From UBA4459 sp963776205 (lineage in GTDB: Bacteria; Bacteroidota; Bacteroidia; Bacteroidales; F082), in contig CAVZLR010000006.1 in assembly GCA_963776205.1 (NCBI GenBank), positions 62,001 through 126,000 of the forward strand: a stretch of DNA of 64,000 nucleotides, read 5' to 3'. The position numbers were made by a program, and so were the translations under genes. Positions 27,035-36,693 of the stretch are shown one piece after another (positions within the stretch are counted from its first letter, which is position 1; every line of letters begins with the position of its first letter). The notes under the pieces were generated by a model. That model ran no database searches. It saw only the letters and a list, made by a program, of their open reading frames with translations, and was not told where the DNA came from.

Positions 27035-28032
27035 TTAATGATTAGAAATTCTACATCGGCAGGAGAGATCCATTCATTTCTGATAAAATCGGGTTTTTGT
27101 ACCAATTGTAAATGTAAGCGTTTGGCTTTATTTAAGTCAACAAGTTCGGTTTCAGTAACCACTTTGAATTGGCTGGCCTGAATATTTGAAAAGTCTTTTT
27201 GTGCTACCTTAAAATAAACGTTGATGGATGATGGGAAAGTCCGGATATTTTGGTTTAATCCGGATATATCAATTTCTGTTTCGATTGATGACTCGGTGAA
27301 TCGCTCAACCCTTAACTGAACGTTAACTTTTTTTGGTTCAATATTCAACAGTTCAGGCAAAGGGTTAGAAATGCGTACTTCCACCGATTTATCTTCACTT
27401 ACCATCGACATTTTAAGTTTTTCAGTATAAATAGTTGTAAGTGTATCGAGCACTGACAAAGGGCCAAATACCGAAACTGTAGCAGGGTATAGGGATTCTG
27501 GTTCATACAAATCAAACTGATCCTTGAATTCGATTTCCAGCCTGCTTTTTACGGCAACTTCTTTCACATGTAATTCGCTTAGAACAAATTCCAGTTGATT
27601 CTTTGATAGAAATACATCTGATTCATTTATATTAATATAATTAGCCAGTTGTTGAATGATTAAGCCCGTGTTGATATAATACACATCACTTCTTAAATTT
27701 CTAATTTGGAATTCATCAAGATCAATTATTTGCTGTGTCACATCCTCTGTTAAGTTCAATTTTAAAATATCATAACCACTGGCTGTAAAACTAAGGATGT
27801 AGGAGGAGTCGATGACTTGCGTGAGTCTTTTTTCTACCGGAGCATTTTCATATGCCACTTTTACCTGGTAAGTAACATCATAAGTGTCGGCCAATTTGAT
27901 CAATAACCAGAAAAAAGCAGATATGATAATACATACCAGGAAAATGAAATTATCACTACGTTTCATATTCCTGCTAGGCATAAGTGTTCGCCTGTTATCG
28001 GGCTGATGATATGGTTTATTAGATTTTTGCAT
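27031..28032 (-). CDS. ybbR: YbbR-like domain protein, membrane anchored
   Basis: The 333-residue protein has one N-terminal membrane helix (FIFLVCIIISAFFWLLIKLA, about residues 28-47) and YbbR-type beta repeats in the periplasm (for example VSVFGPLSVLDTLTTIYTE). YbbR family proteins regulate the diadenylate cyclase CdaA in Firmicutes; in Bacteroidota the role is less clear. The annotated ATG at 28032 touches the T-tract of a terminator hairpin. A later start such as MPSRNMKRSD (ATG 27981) or MKRSDNF (27966) would put the membrane helix nearer the N-terminus and is just as likely. It overlaps coaE by four bases. Confidence 0.88.
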   Translation of the reverse strand: MQKSNKPYHQPDNRRTLMPSRNMKRSDNFIFLVCIIISAFFWLLIKLADTYDVTYQVKVAYENAPVEKRLTQVIDSSYILSFTASGYDILKLNLTEDVTQQIIDLDEFQIRNLRSDVYYINTGLIIQQLANYININESDVFLSKNQLEFVLSELHVKEVAVKSRLEIEFKDQFDLYEPESLYPATVSVFGPLSVLDTLTTIYTEKLKMSMVSEDKSVEVRISNPLPELLNIEPKKVNVQLRVERFTESSIETEIDISGLNQNIRTFPSSINVYFKVAQKDFSNIQASQFKVVTETELVDLNKAKRLHLQLVQKPDFIRNEWISPADVEFLIIK

Positions 28033-28069
28033 AAAAAAAACCGGAGTATAAAATTAGTGAATACTCCGG
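28033..28069 (-). terminator. Strong intrinsic terminator between yajC and ybbR
   Basis: A perfect 9-bp stem (CCGGAGTAT at 28041-28049 with ATACTCCGG at 28061-28069) is followed on the minus strand by eight T residues that run straight into the ATG at 28032. It lies 26 bases after the yajC stop. It would limit ybbR-coaE expression from the yajC promoter unless antiterminated. Confidence 0.85.
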
Positions 28070-28094
28070 AATATTGTTCTTTGTTGAGAAATCT

Positions 28095-28412
28095 TTATTT
28101 ATTCTGTGCTATTTGGGTGTTGTCCATCACAATGGCACTTTTCTCTACTGTTAATTTCAATTGGTTGCCAACATCCAGTAGTATTGTGGTTTCCTTAACT
28201 TCTAAAATCTTACCGTGAACACCACCAATAGTTATCACTTTATCGCCTTTTTTCAAAGCCTCACGAAATTTTCTTTGCTCTTTGGTTTTCTTTGTTTGTG
28301 GCCTTATAAAGAAAAAATAAAATACAACAAGGATTAAGAATAAAGGTAATAATGATGTCCATGAGCTTCCGCCTTCGCCGCCCATTTGTAATAGGATAAA
28401 TAAATTTTTCAT
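28095..28412 (-). CDS. yajC: Preprotein translocase accessory subunit YajC
   Basis: The 105-residue protein has a glycine/serine-rich start, one membrane helix (LLPLFLILVVFYFFFIRPQ, about residues 22-40) and the YajC signature IRPQTKKTKEQ followed by a small beta domain (GDKVITIGGVHGKI). YajC associates with SecDF in the Sec translocon. Length and hydrophobic pattern are standard. It lies 18 bases downstream of the DUF1573 gene, as usual in Bacteroidota. Confidence 0.94.
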   Translation of the reverse strand: MKNLFILLQMGGEGGSSWTSLLPLFLILVVFYFFFIRPQTKKTKEQRKFREALKKGDKVITIGGVHGKILEVKETTILLDVGNQLKLTVEKSAIVMDNTQIAQNK

Positions 28413-28430
28413 AGTGTTTCTTATATTATA

Positions 28431-28892
28431 TTATTGATTTTCAGGAACAACCACATTGGCCTTGATACGTAGTAATGTTTTGTTTGGTTCTGTATTTGCC
28501 AATACGGTTATTGTTTTATTTTGAATGCCTTTCCTGCGATTGGTGTCAAAAGTAACTTCCACTTCTCCACCATCTCCAGGTTTTATAAGTTCTTTCGGGT
28601 ATTTTCCAACTGTACATCCGCAACTGGTACTTACTTTGCTGATAAGCAAATCAGAACCACCGGTATTGTGGAATTTGAAGTTGTAAGTAACTTTTTCACC
28701 TTGTATCACATCACCAAAATCATAGCTTATTTCTTCGAAAGAAATCACTGGCGATGTTCCTAATTCAGCATGTTCAACAGCACTCTTTGAATTTTTTACA
28801 ACATCTGTTGAAATCTGCTTATTAGTGTTGTTTTCGCATGAAAGGAAAACGAAAGCAATGATTACCGTTAATAAAATTGTGTGATTTTTCAT
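28431..28892 (-). CDS. DUF1573 periplasmic lipoprotein
   Basis: The frame is open from 28958, but the ATG at 28892 (MKNHTILLTVIIAFVFLSC) gives a lipoprotein signal with lipobox FLSC and is the better start; length is 153 residues. The mature part is the immunoglobulin-like DUF1573 domain (VISFEEISYDFGDVIQGE, then KVSTSCGCTVGKYPKE). The domain's conserved CGC cysteines are present. Its function is unknown, but it is a constant neighbour of yajC in Bacteroidota. It starts 14 bases after the stop of the gliding-type protein on the same strand. Confidence 0.88.
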   Translation of the reverse strand: MKNHTILLTVIIAFVFLSCENNTNKQISTDVVKNSKSAVEHAELGTSPVISFEEISYDFGDVIQGEKVTYNFKFHNTGGSDLLISKVSTSCGCTVGKYPKELIKPGDGGEVEVTFDTNRRKGIQNKTITVLANTEPNKTLLRIKANVVVPENQ

Positions 28893-28905
28893 TTTGTGTA
28901 GTTTT

Positions 28906-30141
28906 TTATCTTCCACTGCCAAAAATAGTAACTGATCCCCGATAAACAAAATCATCATCAGGATTTGTATATCCCTGGCATTTTAAAACATAGAAATATA
29001 CGCCATCAGGTAAATTCCCGCCGTCCCAGTCATTTTTGTAATCGCCAGATTCGTATACAACCCGTCCCCACCTGTTAAAAACAACCAGTTGAGAGCTTTC
29101 AAAATACCTGTTTAACACATCATAATTATCATATTCGGCTCTTTCAGTACCTCCACCCATATTCAGGTTTTCAGTAATAATGAAATAATCATTAATACCA
29201 TCACCATTGGGTGTGAAAACATTGGGAATAAACAAGTCGACCAGCCTGATCAGCACGCCCTTTACATAAGTTGTGTCGCAACCCTGCTGGTTGTAAACGG
29301 TTAAAGAAGCATAATAGGTTGTATCTCTGTTTATTGGGTTTCCATAGGCATGAACAGGTGCGAATTGAGTTGTAGAAATATCATCTAAACATTGGGGATA
29401 TGAAGGACTTCCTTCAACACAATCACCAAAATCCCAAAAGTGATTAGAAACCTGAATCGAATCTTCAGACAGGTTTATATACGAGAATGTAACATAGGGA
29501 TTTTCTTTAAATGCAGTATCCGGATCTGTATAGACCTCAATAACTGGATTGTAGTAGGCATCTGTTCTTATAGTATCCCATGCCGGACATCCATAATTAT
29601 CCCGTACTTCAATCGCATATTTCTGATAAGCTTTCAATCCAATGGCCAGGGATGAATCTCCAGGTGCAATTTGTAAGGGCCTTATATCCCAGAAATAATG
29701 ATATTCGTCCGGTTCAAATTCACCACTTGCTACCGCCATTACCTTGGCATTATTTCCATTGTCATTATCACCGTTTGTACAAGTTAACTGCAATTGCACA
29801 AAATTTATTTCAATAGGTATGTGGGTGGTTACTTGAAAAGGCATGCTGGTGCATTCTTCCTGGGTGGAATTATCAGTTATAGTCACCGTAAAACTTGCAG
29901 TCTCAGAAGTCTTTGTTAGGATCATATTGCTTGTTCCTTCAAGTAGTTCACCATTTTTTCTCCATGTATATAAACAGTTGTCATAAAACTGTGCAGATAA
30001 TTGAAAATCAACATTTGGACAAACAGGCATTGTTTGTGAAATACTAATATCACAATTTAATTGTGCATGTATCTTTTTACCAGAAAAAAGAGATACCGAA
30101 CTGATGATTAGAATTACAAGAAATACTTTTGAATACTTCAT
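28906..30141 (-). CDS. Secreted protein with T9SS type B (CHU_C) sorting domain
   Basis: The likely start is ATG 30141 (MKYSKVFLVILIISS), which gives a signal peptide ending in IHAQ and 411 residues. The middle holds PKD/Ig-like beta domains (FSYINLSEDSIQVSNHFWDFGDC is a PKD-type segment). The last 90 residues are the gliding-motility-associated C-terminal domain (IPNVFTPNGDGINDYF, VVFNRWGRVVYES, NDWDGG), which directs export by T9SS and attachment to the surface through PorV/SprF-type partners. Its ligand is unknown. It may be an adhesin. No frameshift. Confidence 0.88.
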   Translation of the reverse strand: MKYSKVFLVILIISSVSLFSGKKIHAQLNCDISISQTMPVCPNVDFQLSAQFYDNCLYTWRKNGELLEGTSNMILTKTSETASFTVTITDNSTQEECTSMPFQVTTHIPIEINFVQLQLTCTNGDNDNGNNAKVMAVASGEFEPDEYHYFWDIRPLQIAPGDSSLAIGLKAYQKYAIEVRDNYGCPAWDTIRTDAYYNPVIEVYTDPDTAFKENPYVTFSYINLSEDSIQVSNHFWDFGDCVEGSPSYPQCLDDISTTQFAPVHAYGNPINRDTTYYASLTVYNQQGCDTTYVKGVLIRLVDLFIPNVFTPNGDGINDYFIITENLNMGGGTERAEYDNYDVLNRYFESSQLVVFNRWGRVVYESGDYKNDWDGGNLPDGVYFYVLKCQGYTNPDDDFVYRGSVTIFGSGR

Positions 30142-30233
30142 TATCAATAACAAAATGTGATTTGTTGATGTTGAAAAAAACATGGCAAAAGTATAAATAA
30201 ATCGCGTAATGTTATTAAGAACTTCATTTGGGC

Positions 30234-30614
30234 TTAAAAAGTATTTGTATCAAGTAAAATCAATGTGCAGTATTCCACTACCTCAATGTTTTTTTCTGCA
30301 GCTAATGCAGCTAACTCATGGTTTTCAGTTCCCGGGTTGAATATGATCCGCTTTGGTTTTAATTTTAATATATATGGATAGTATTGTGCTTGATTTTTAG
30401 AGCCAAGGTACATTGTTACTGTGTGAATATCTTCATAATCCGGGGTACCGGTTTTTATATCAACATCCAGCACATTTCCTCCTTTTAGCCCTACTGATAC
30501 AACAGGATGACCGTACTCCCTGAGTTTTACAATTGCCCTGTTTGCATACCTTTCGGGTTTAACACTACCTCCCAAAACCAAAGTCTTTTTCTTTTCGTGT
30601 TTCTCTATCATCAA
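30234..30614 (-). CDS. CoA-binding Rossmann domain protein (YccU-like)
   Basis: The 126-residue cytoplasmic protein is a single CoA-binding Rossmann domain: TLVLGGSVKPERYANRA near the N-terminus in place of the usual GASxxxxR, then HPVVSVGLKGG, and the conserved RIIFNPGTENHEL. Such stand-alone domains bind CoA or nucleotides, and their physiological role is unclear. It is a single gene, transcribed away from clpB. The length is typical. Confidence 0.87.
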   Translation of the reverse strand: MMIEKHEKKKTLVLGGSVKPERYANRAIVKLREYGHPVVSVGLKGGNVLDVDIKTGTPDYEDIHTVTMYLGSKNQAQYYPYILKLKPKRIIFNPGTENHELAALAAEKNIEVVEYCTLILLDTNTF

Positions 30615-30725
30615 TTGAATTTATACTGCGAAAATAAGACATTAATTGTCTCAGTTGATAATTGGTAATGAATCAGTGTAACTTCTTATAAATCAAGACA
30701 AAATGACATGTTTAAGTAAATACAT

Positions 30726-30757
30726 CTGACATTATTTCCTGTTTAAGAGTATTTTAT
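30726..30757 (+). promoter_or_regulatory. Candidate clpB promoter
   Basis: CTGACA at 30726-30731 and TATTTTAT at 30750-30757 with an 18-bp spacer lie 43 bases before the clpB ATG. The pair resembles the Bacteroidota -33/-7 arrangement but matches the consensus only partly. No CIRCE or other heat-shock operator is seen. Confidence 0.3.
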
Positions 30758-30800
30758 ATTCTGGTAGGTTTTTTGAAATTGACTTTTAAAAAATAAAATC

Positions 30801-33391
30801 ATGAACATAAATAAATTTACAATAAAATCTCAAGAAGCTATTCACAAAGCCCAGGAATTCGCAATAGCAAAGAACAACCAGGCTGTTGATGGAATTCATT
30901 TGTTGAAAGGAATCTTGACAGTAGATGAGAATGTTATACCTTTTTTATTAAAAAAGCTGGATGTCAACGTTCCGATTTTCAATCAGGCGATTGACCGCAT
31001 CATCGATTCCTTGCCCAAAGTTTCAGGTGGTGAATCTTATTTTTCAAATGAATCAAAAGAAATATTACAAAAAGCACAAAATCATCTAGCTGAATTCAAA
31101 GATGAATTTGTTTCTATTGAACATATCTTATTAGCAATACTTGATGTGAATGGCAATGCGTCCACTTTACTAAAAGACAATAATATCAGCAAAAAAGAGC
31201 TAATTGAAGCCATAAAGCAACTCAGGAAAGGGTCGACTGTAAACAGCCAGAGTGCTGAAGATCAGTACAATTCGTTAAGCCGTTATGCTCGTAATTTGAA
31301 TGAATTGGCAGCCAATGGTAAGTTAGATCCGGTGATCGGCCGTAATGATGAAATCAGAAGGGTACTTCAAATACTGACACGAAGAACCAAAAATAATCCA
31401 ATTTTAATTGGTGAGCCTGGTGTTGGTAAAACGGCTATAGCCGAAGGAATTGCCCACAGGATTGTAAATGGTGACGTGCCTGATAACCTGAAAAGCAAAT
31501 TGATCTATTCGCTCGATATGGGTGCATTAATTGCTGGTGCTAAATATAAAGGTGAATTTGAAGAACGTTTGAAAGCGGTTATTAAAGAAGTGATTGAGTC
31601 AGATGGGGAGATTATCTTATTTATTGATGAGATCCATACTTTGGTTGGCGCCGGAGCATCGGAAGGTGCCATGGATGCGGCCAATATACTAAAACCTGCA
31701 CTTGCCAGGGGAGAACTAAGGGCCGTAGGTGCCACAACATTAAAGGAGTATCAAAAGTACTTTGAAAAGGATAAGGCACTTGAAAGAAGGTTCCAGATAG
31801 TATTGGTTGAAGAACCTGATACCTTATCGGCTATTTCAATCTTAAGAGGACTGAAAGAACGTTACGAGTCGCACCATAAAGTGAGGATCAAGGATGAAGC
31901 CATTATATCTGCAGTTGAGCTTTCCAACGGTATATTACGGATCGGTTTCTGCCAGACAAGGCCATCGACCTGATTGATGAAGCTGCATCAAAGTTACGAT
32001 TGGAGATCAATTCATTGCCTGAAGAACTGGAAACTGTGGAACGGAATATCAGGCAACTGGAAATTGAGCGTGAAGCTATTAAAAGAGAAAATGACAAACC
32101 AAAGCTGAAAGTTATAAGTGAAGAACTGGCCAATCTCAATGATCAGCGAAGTACGCTGAAGTCGAAATGGCAGGCTGAAAAGGAGGTAGTTGAAAAAATA
32201 CAAATCGACAAGCAACTCATTGAAGATTACAGACTCGAAGCAGATCGTGCTGAGCGAAATGGCGATTTTGGTAAAGTGGCCGAGTTACGCTATGGTAAAA
32301 TTAAAGAGACAGAAAATGAGGTGGAGGCACTGAAAACACAATTGCAGGAGTTGCAAGGTGGTAGCCCGATGATTAATGAAGAGGTTGGTGCGGAAGAAAT
32401 TGCAGAAATTGTTTCAAAGTGGACTGGAATCCCAGTGAATAGAATGCTTCAAAGCGAACGGGAAAAATTGCTTAAATTGGAGGGTGAACTTCATTCGAGG
32501 GTTGTCGGGCAGGATATCGCCATCGAAGCTATTGCTGATGCCATTCGAAGGAGCAGAGCCGGATTGCAGGATGAAAGAAGACCGATTGGCTCATTTATTT
32601 TCCTTGGAACAACTGGTGTTGGTAAAACTGAGTTGGCCAAAGCACTGGCTGAGTTCCTGTTCAATAATGAAAATGCAATGGTCAGGATTGATATGTCGGA
32701 ATACCAGGAGCGCCATTCTGTTTCGAGATTGATTGGCGCACCTCCGGGTTATGTCGGATATGATGAAAGTGGCCAGTTGACAGAAGCTGTAAGACGCAAA
32801 CCCTATTCAGTTGTTCTGCTTGACGAAATAGAAAAAGCGCATCCGGATGTATTTAATATTTTACTTCAGGTACTTGACGATGGCAGGCTAACGGATAACA
32901 AAGGCAGGGTAGTTGATTTTAAAAATACCATTATTATCATGACATCCAACATTGGATCACATATCATCCAGGAGAATTTTTCGAAATTGAACGATGCGAA
33001 TGAAGATCAAATTGTTGACAGCACACGCCTGGAAGTTATGGACTTGTTGAAAAAAACCATCCGGCCCGAGTTTTTAAACCGAATTGATGAAATTATCATG
33101 TTTACGCCGCTTAATAAGAAGGAAATACATGATATTGTTGGATCTGATGTTCAGGAGGTTCAGAAAATGTTAGCTAAAAATAACATCAAAATTGATATAA
33201 CTCCTGCAGCTACCGACAAACTAGCTGAGTTGGGTTACGATCCGCAATTTGGTGCACGACCCTTAAAAAGAGTCATACAAAAAAATGTATTAAATGAGCT
33301 ATCGAAAATGATCCTGGCAGGTGAAGTTAGCAGTGATAAGAAAATCTTAATTGATAATAACAATGGGACATTCATATTTAAAAATGAATAA
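30801..33391 (+). CDS. clpB: ATP-dependent disaggregase ClpB (one frameshift)
   Basis: A base is missing near 31927, where AVELSN should continue RYITDRFLPDKAIDLIDEA; corrected, the protein is about 863 residues, the standard ClpB length. Domains in order: Clp N-terminal double repeat (residues 1-145), AAA+ module 1 with Walker A GEPGVGKTA and Walker B ILFIDEIHTL, a coiled-coil middle domain (about 400-530, the mark of ClpB rather than ClpA/C), and AAA+ module 2 with GTTGVGKTE and VVLLDEIEKAHPD plus the D2 small domain. It resolves protein aggregates with DnaK. The single indel in an otherwise perfect gene indicates sequence error. Confidence 0.95.
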
Positions 33392-33411
33392 TATGGTATA
33401 GTGATTTGAAG

Positions 33412-33446
33412 AAAGCCTGCAATTTTTAGGATTGTGGGCTTTTTAT
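33412..33446 (+). terminator. Terminator downstream of clpB
   Basis: A 12-bp stem with two mismatches (33412-33423 with 33431-33442) is followed by CTTTTTATTT. It lies 20 bases after the clpB stop. Confidence 0.7.
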
Positions 33447-33534
33447 TTGCCTGTAGAATGAATGAGCAATATTTAATTCTTTAATTTTACAGAAAGAAAA
33501 AGCAACCATTCTATACATTTAAATTACAATTCAT

Positions 33535-35258
33535 ATGACATTCAGAAAATACAGTTTGACAGGTCTTCTATTTGTTATCCTTACAACACTAGTGGCTCAA
33601 ATAGGAATTTCACAAGAGCCTCAGCAAAAAAAATTGTGGATCCCGCAGCGCATCATGAGGTGACTGATGATGTTTATATTGAAAGATCAGTATTAAATTT
33701 AAAAAAGAGCCCGGCTTATCGCGAAAGGGGCAGTTTTTACTTCACAAGTCAAGTGAATGTTGATGAGGATGGGTTTAATATTGAGGGTGATGCAGCAAAT
33801 GAACCATCCATTGCAGTTGATCCGACAAATCCTGACCGGATGGCTATTGGGTGGCGACAATTTGATAATGTAAATAATAATTTCCGCCAGGCAGGTTATG
33901 GCTATACGCTTGATGGTGGTGAAACGTGGATATTCCCCGGTGTGATTGAGCCAGGTATTTTTCGGTCAGACCCGGTTTTGGGCTCGGATGCAGATGGAAA
34001 CTTTTACTATAACAGTTTAACAGTTGATAACCAGGATAATTTTTGGTGTGATGTATTTATCATTGAAGAAGGCAGTGTAGAGTGGGATGAAGGGAGGTTT
34101 GCCCAGGGAGGTGATAAACAATGGATGGCAATTGACCAGATGGAAGGAATAGGGCAGGGGAATAATTATTCAAACTGGACATCTTATTATAGCATTTGTG
34201 AGCCCGGTTATTTTACCCGTTCAACAGATGATGGTGAAACATTTGAGGATTGTATAACAATATCCGGAACACCGTTTTGGGGAACGCTTGCAACTGGACC
34301 TGAAGGTGAATTATATGTGGCAGGCTATTCAAATATTGTAGGTGAATTTGTAATTAGTAAATCTGTTAATGCTCAGGACCCGGAAGCAATGATCATTTGG
34401 GAAGGATTTAATGAAGTTGACCTTGGAGGTTATATAGATAATGGCGAAGGTCCAAATCCCGGTGGCTTACTTGGTCAAACATGGGTAGCAGTGGATAATT
34501 CAGGAGGAGAATATAATGGGAATGTATATATGCTTTGTTCCGTGAATCGGAATTTTATTGGCGATCCGTTGGATGTGATGTTTGCTAGAAGCTCAGATGG
34601 AGGTGAAACATGGAGTGAGCCTCTACGTGTAAATGATGACTTGAGCAATGATGACTGGCAGTGGTTTGGAACAATGTCTGTTGCGCCAAATGGAAGGATT
34701 GATGTAGTTTGGCTTGATACACGCGATGCTTTCCCGGGCTCGGTAAATTCTTCACTTTATTACTCTTATTCTATAGATGCTGGAGAGACATTTTCACCGA
34801 ATGAGCGTTTATCTGAATTATTTGATCCACACATAGGTTGGCCAAATCAAGCAAAAATGGGTGATTATTTCCACATGGTTTCTGATGAATGCTGCGCACA
34901 CCTGGCATGGGCAAATACACTGAATGGTGAACAGGATGTTTATTATACCCAAATAAATCCCTGGTTTGTCGGTGTTGAAGAAACAAGTCAAATTTCTGAG
35001 AAATTATCTATTGATGCCTATCCAAATCCATCATCTGGCAACTTGACAATTAATTATAAACTTGTCGAAAACAGTCACGTTAAAGTAACTTTGTTTGATA
35101 TATATGGCAAAGTTATTCAGATACTGGTAAATGGAAAACAGGATAAAGGAACTTACTCACTAAAATATGATGGAAGCCGGCTATCAGATGGGGTGTATAC
35201 TTGTAGGATTGAAGCAGGTTTGAATACTGATAATACAAAGATCACGGTAGTTAAATAA
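33535..35258 (+). CDS. T9SS-secreted sialidase-like beta-propeller protein (one frameshift)
   Basis: The ATG at 33535 gives a signal peptide ending in GISQE. One A is missing in the A-run near 33632, after which the frame continues VDPAAHHEVTDD; corrected, the length is about 574 residues. Four Asp-box repeats (DGGETW, DDGETF, DGGETW, DAGETF) mark a BNR/sialidase-type propeller, and a T9SS type A sorting domain closes the protein (SIDAYPNPSSGNL). Asp-box propellers occur in glycosidases and in non-enzymatic surface proteins. I see no complete sialidase arginine triad with certainty, so enzymatic activity is open. Confidence 0.82.
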
Positions 35259-35309
35259 GAGTGTATTTGTAGATTAACCGCAGAATAATAAGTTTAAAAT
35301 AATTGCTTA

Positions 35310-36408
35310 TTACACATTAAAGCGGATGTGCATGATGTCGCCATCATCAACAATATAATTTTTACCTTCCACATGAAATTTACCGGCTGTTTTAACGGCA
35401 TGCTCTGTACCAAAAGCAATAAAATCATCATATTTCATTACTTCTGATCTGATAAATCCTCTTTCAAGGTCACTGTGAATAACACCTGCAGCTTCAGGTG
35501 CTTTCATGCCTTTTTTTATGGTCCAGGCGCGCACTTCTTTTGGTCCGGCAGTAAAAAAAGATTGCAAGATTCAGAATCTTATAAGCTGCCCTGATCAACT
35601 TATTTACGCTCGGTTCTTCCAGATTGGCATCAGAAAGAAAATCCATCCTGTCTTCTTTATCGAGTTCAGCAATTTCCTCTTCCAGTTTACCCGCAATTAC
35701 CAGCACACTGTCTTTTTCATCTTCATTTAAAAAGTTCTTTACTTCTTCCACATACTTGTTGCCATTAACAGCTGAAGCATCATCCACATTGCAAACATAT
35801 ATCATGGGTTTGGCCGTTAATAGTTGCATATCCTGAATGTGTATAAAATCATCTTCATTCACAGGAGCTGTGCGTGCATTGCCAAAATTTTCAAGATGAT
35901 CCTTAAAAACTCTTAATATCTCAATGGCTTTTCTGGCATCTTTATCACCAATACCTGCAGGTTTCTCCAGACGCTTAATTTTCCGTGCTAACCAGGTCAA
36001 GATCTCTAACCTGTAATTCAAAATCACAATGTCAATATCCCTGGCAGGATCAACTGATCCTTCAATATGCGGCAGGCTGTCATCATCAAAACATCTCACT
36101 ACATGAATAAGTGCATCGGTTTGCTGAATATCGGCAAGAAATTTGTTTCCGACACCTTCTCCCTCACTTGCTCCTTTTGCCAATCCCGGTACGTCAACAA
36201 TTTCAACAGTCGCAGGAATCACCTTTTCCGATTTGATCAGTTCATCTATTTTATACAATCGAGGATCAGGAACATCTACAATTCCTTTATTGGATTTTGT
36301 GGCGCTAAAAGCATAGGTAGAACTTTCAGCTTTGGTGTTCGACATGCAATTAAAAATGGTGGTTTTTCCGGTATTGGTCAATCCGATAATTCCGCAGTTT
36401 AAAGCCAT
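35310..36408 (-). CDS. ychF: Ribosome-associated ATPase/GTPase YchF (one frameshift)
   Basis: An extra base in the A7 run at 35553-35559 (T7 in the gene) breaks the frame within FFTAGPKEVRAWTI; corrected, the protein is about 366 residues, the family standard. The P-loop GLTNTGKTTIF is at residues 7-17, switch II is VDVPGLAKGASEGEGVGN, and the specificity motif is CNVDD in place of NKxD, explaining the ATP preference of YchF. A coiled coil and a TGS domain (DLERGFIRSEVMKYDDF) follow. YchF binds ribosomes and is involved in stress responses. No neighbouring operon partner is seen. Confidence 0.93.
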
Positions 36409-36550
36409 TTATTTATAAATTATTATAATATACAGGTATTCAAAAATACTAAGTGTAAAATAGAGGATATTTCGAGGCGGCAAAGATAAAACAAATTCAA
36501 GGCCTAAAAATTTTGTCTTTTTGAAATTTTAATATTTCGATTAAAATGTC

Positions 36551-36558
36551 TACTTTTG
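36551..36558 (+). promoter_or_regulatory. Bacteroidota -7 promoter element of rpsA
   Basis: TACTTTTG followed by CAGCCC matches the TAnnTTTG consensus at 143 bases before the rpsA start, implying a leader of about 130 nt. TTTTTG at 36518-36523 is the nearest -33-like box, but its 27-bp spacing is too long. Confidence 0.45.
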
Positions 36559-36693
36559 CAGCCCAATTTTAGGAGGCCCGGATTTAGGTTATAAAATTCA
36601 GCTTAAATTCTTAAAATCTAATAAATTAAATGTTAAATCCGTTTTACGATCATTTGAATCGGGTGCTTGATTCAAAAACACAAGAATTATTAA

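Noticed and set aside
30801..33391. clpB, rpsA, ychF and rnz as pseudogenes
   Set aside because: Each is broken by single-base indels only, with perfect family motifs on both sides; several indels are in homopolymers. All four genes breaking at once by decay is far less likely than sequence error.
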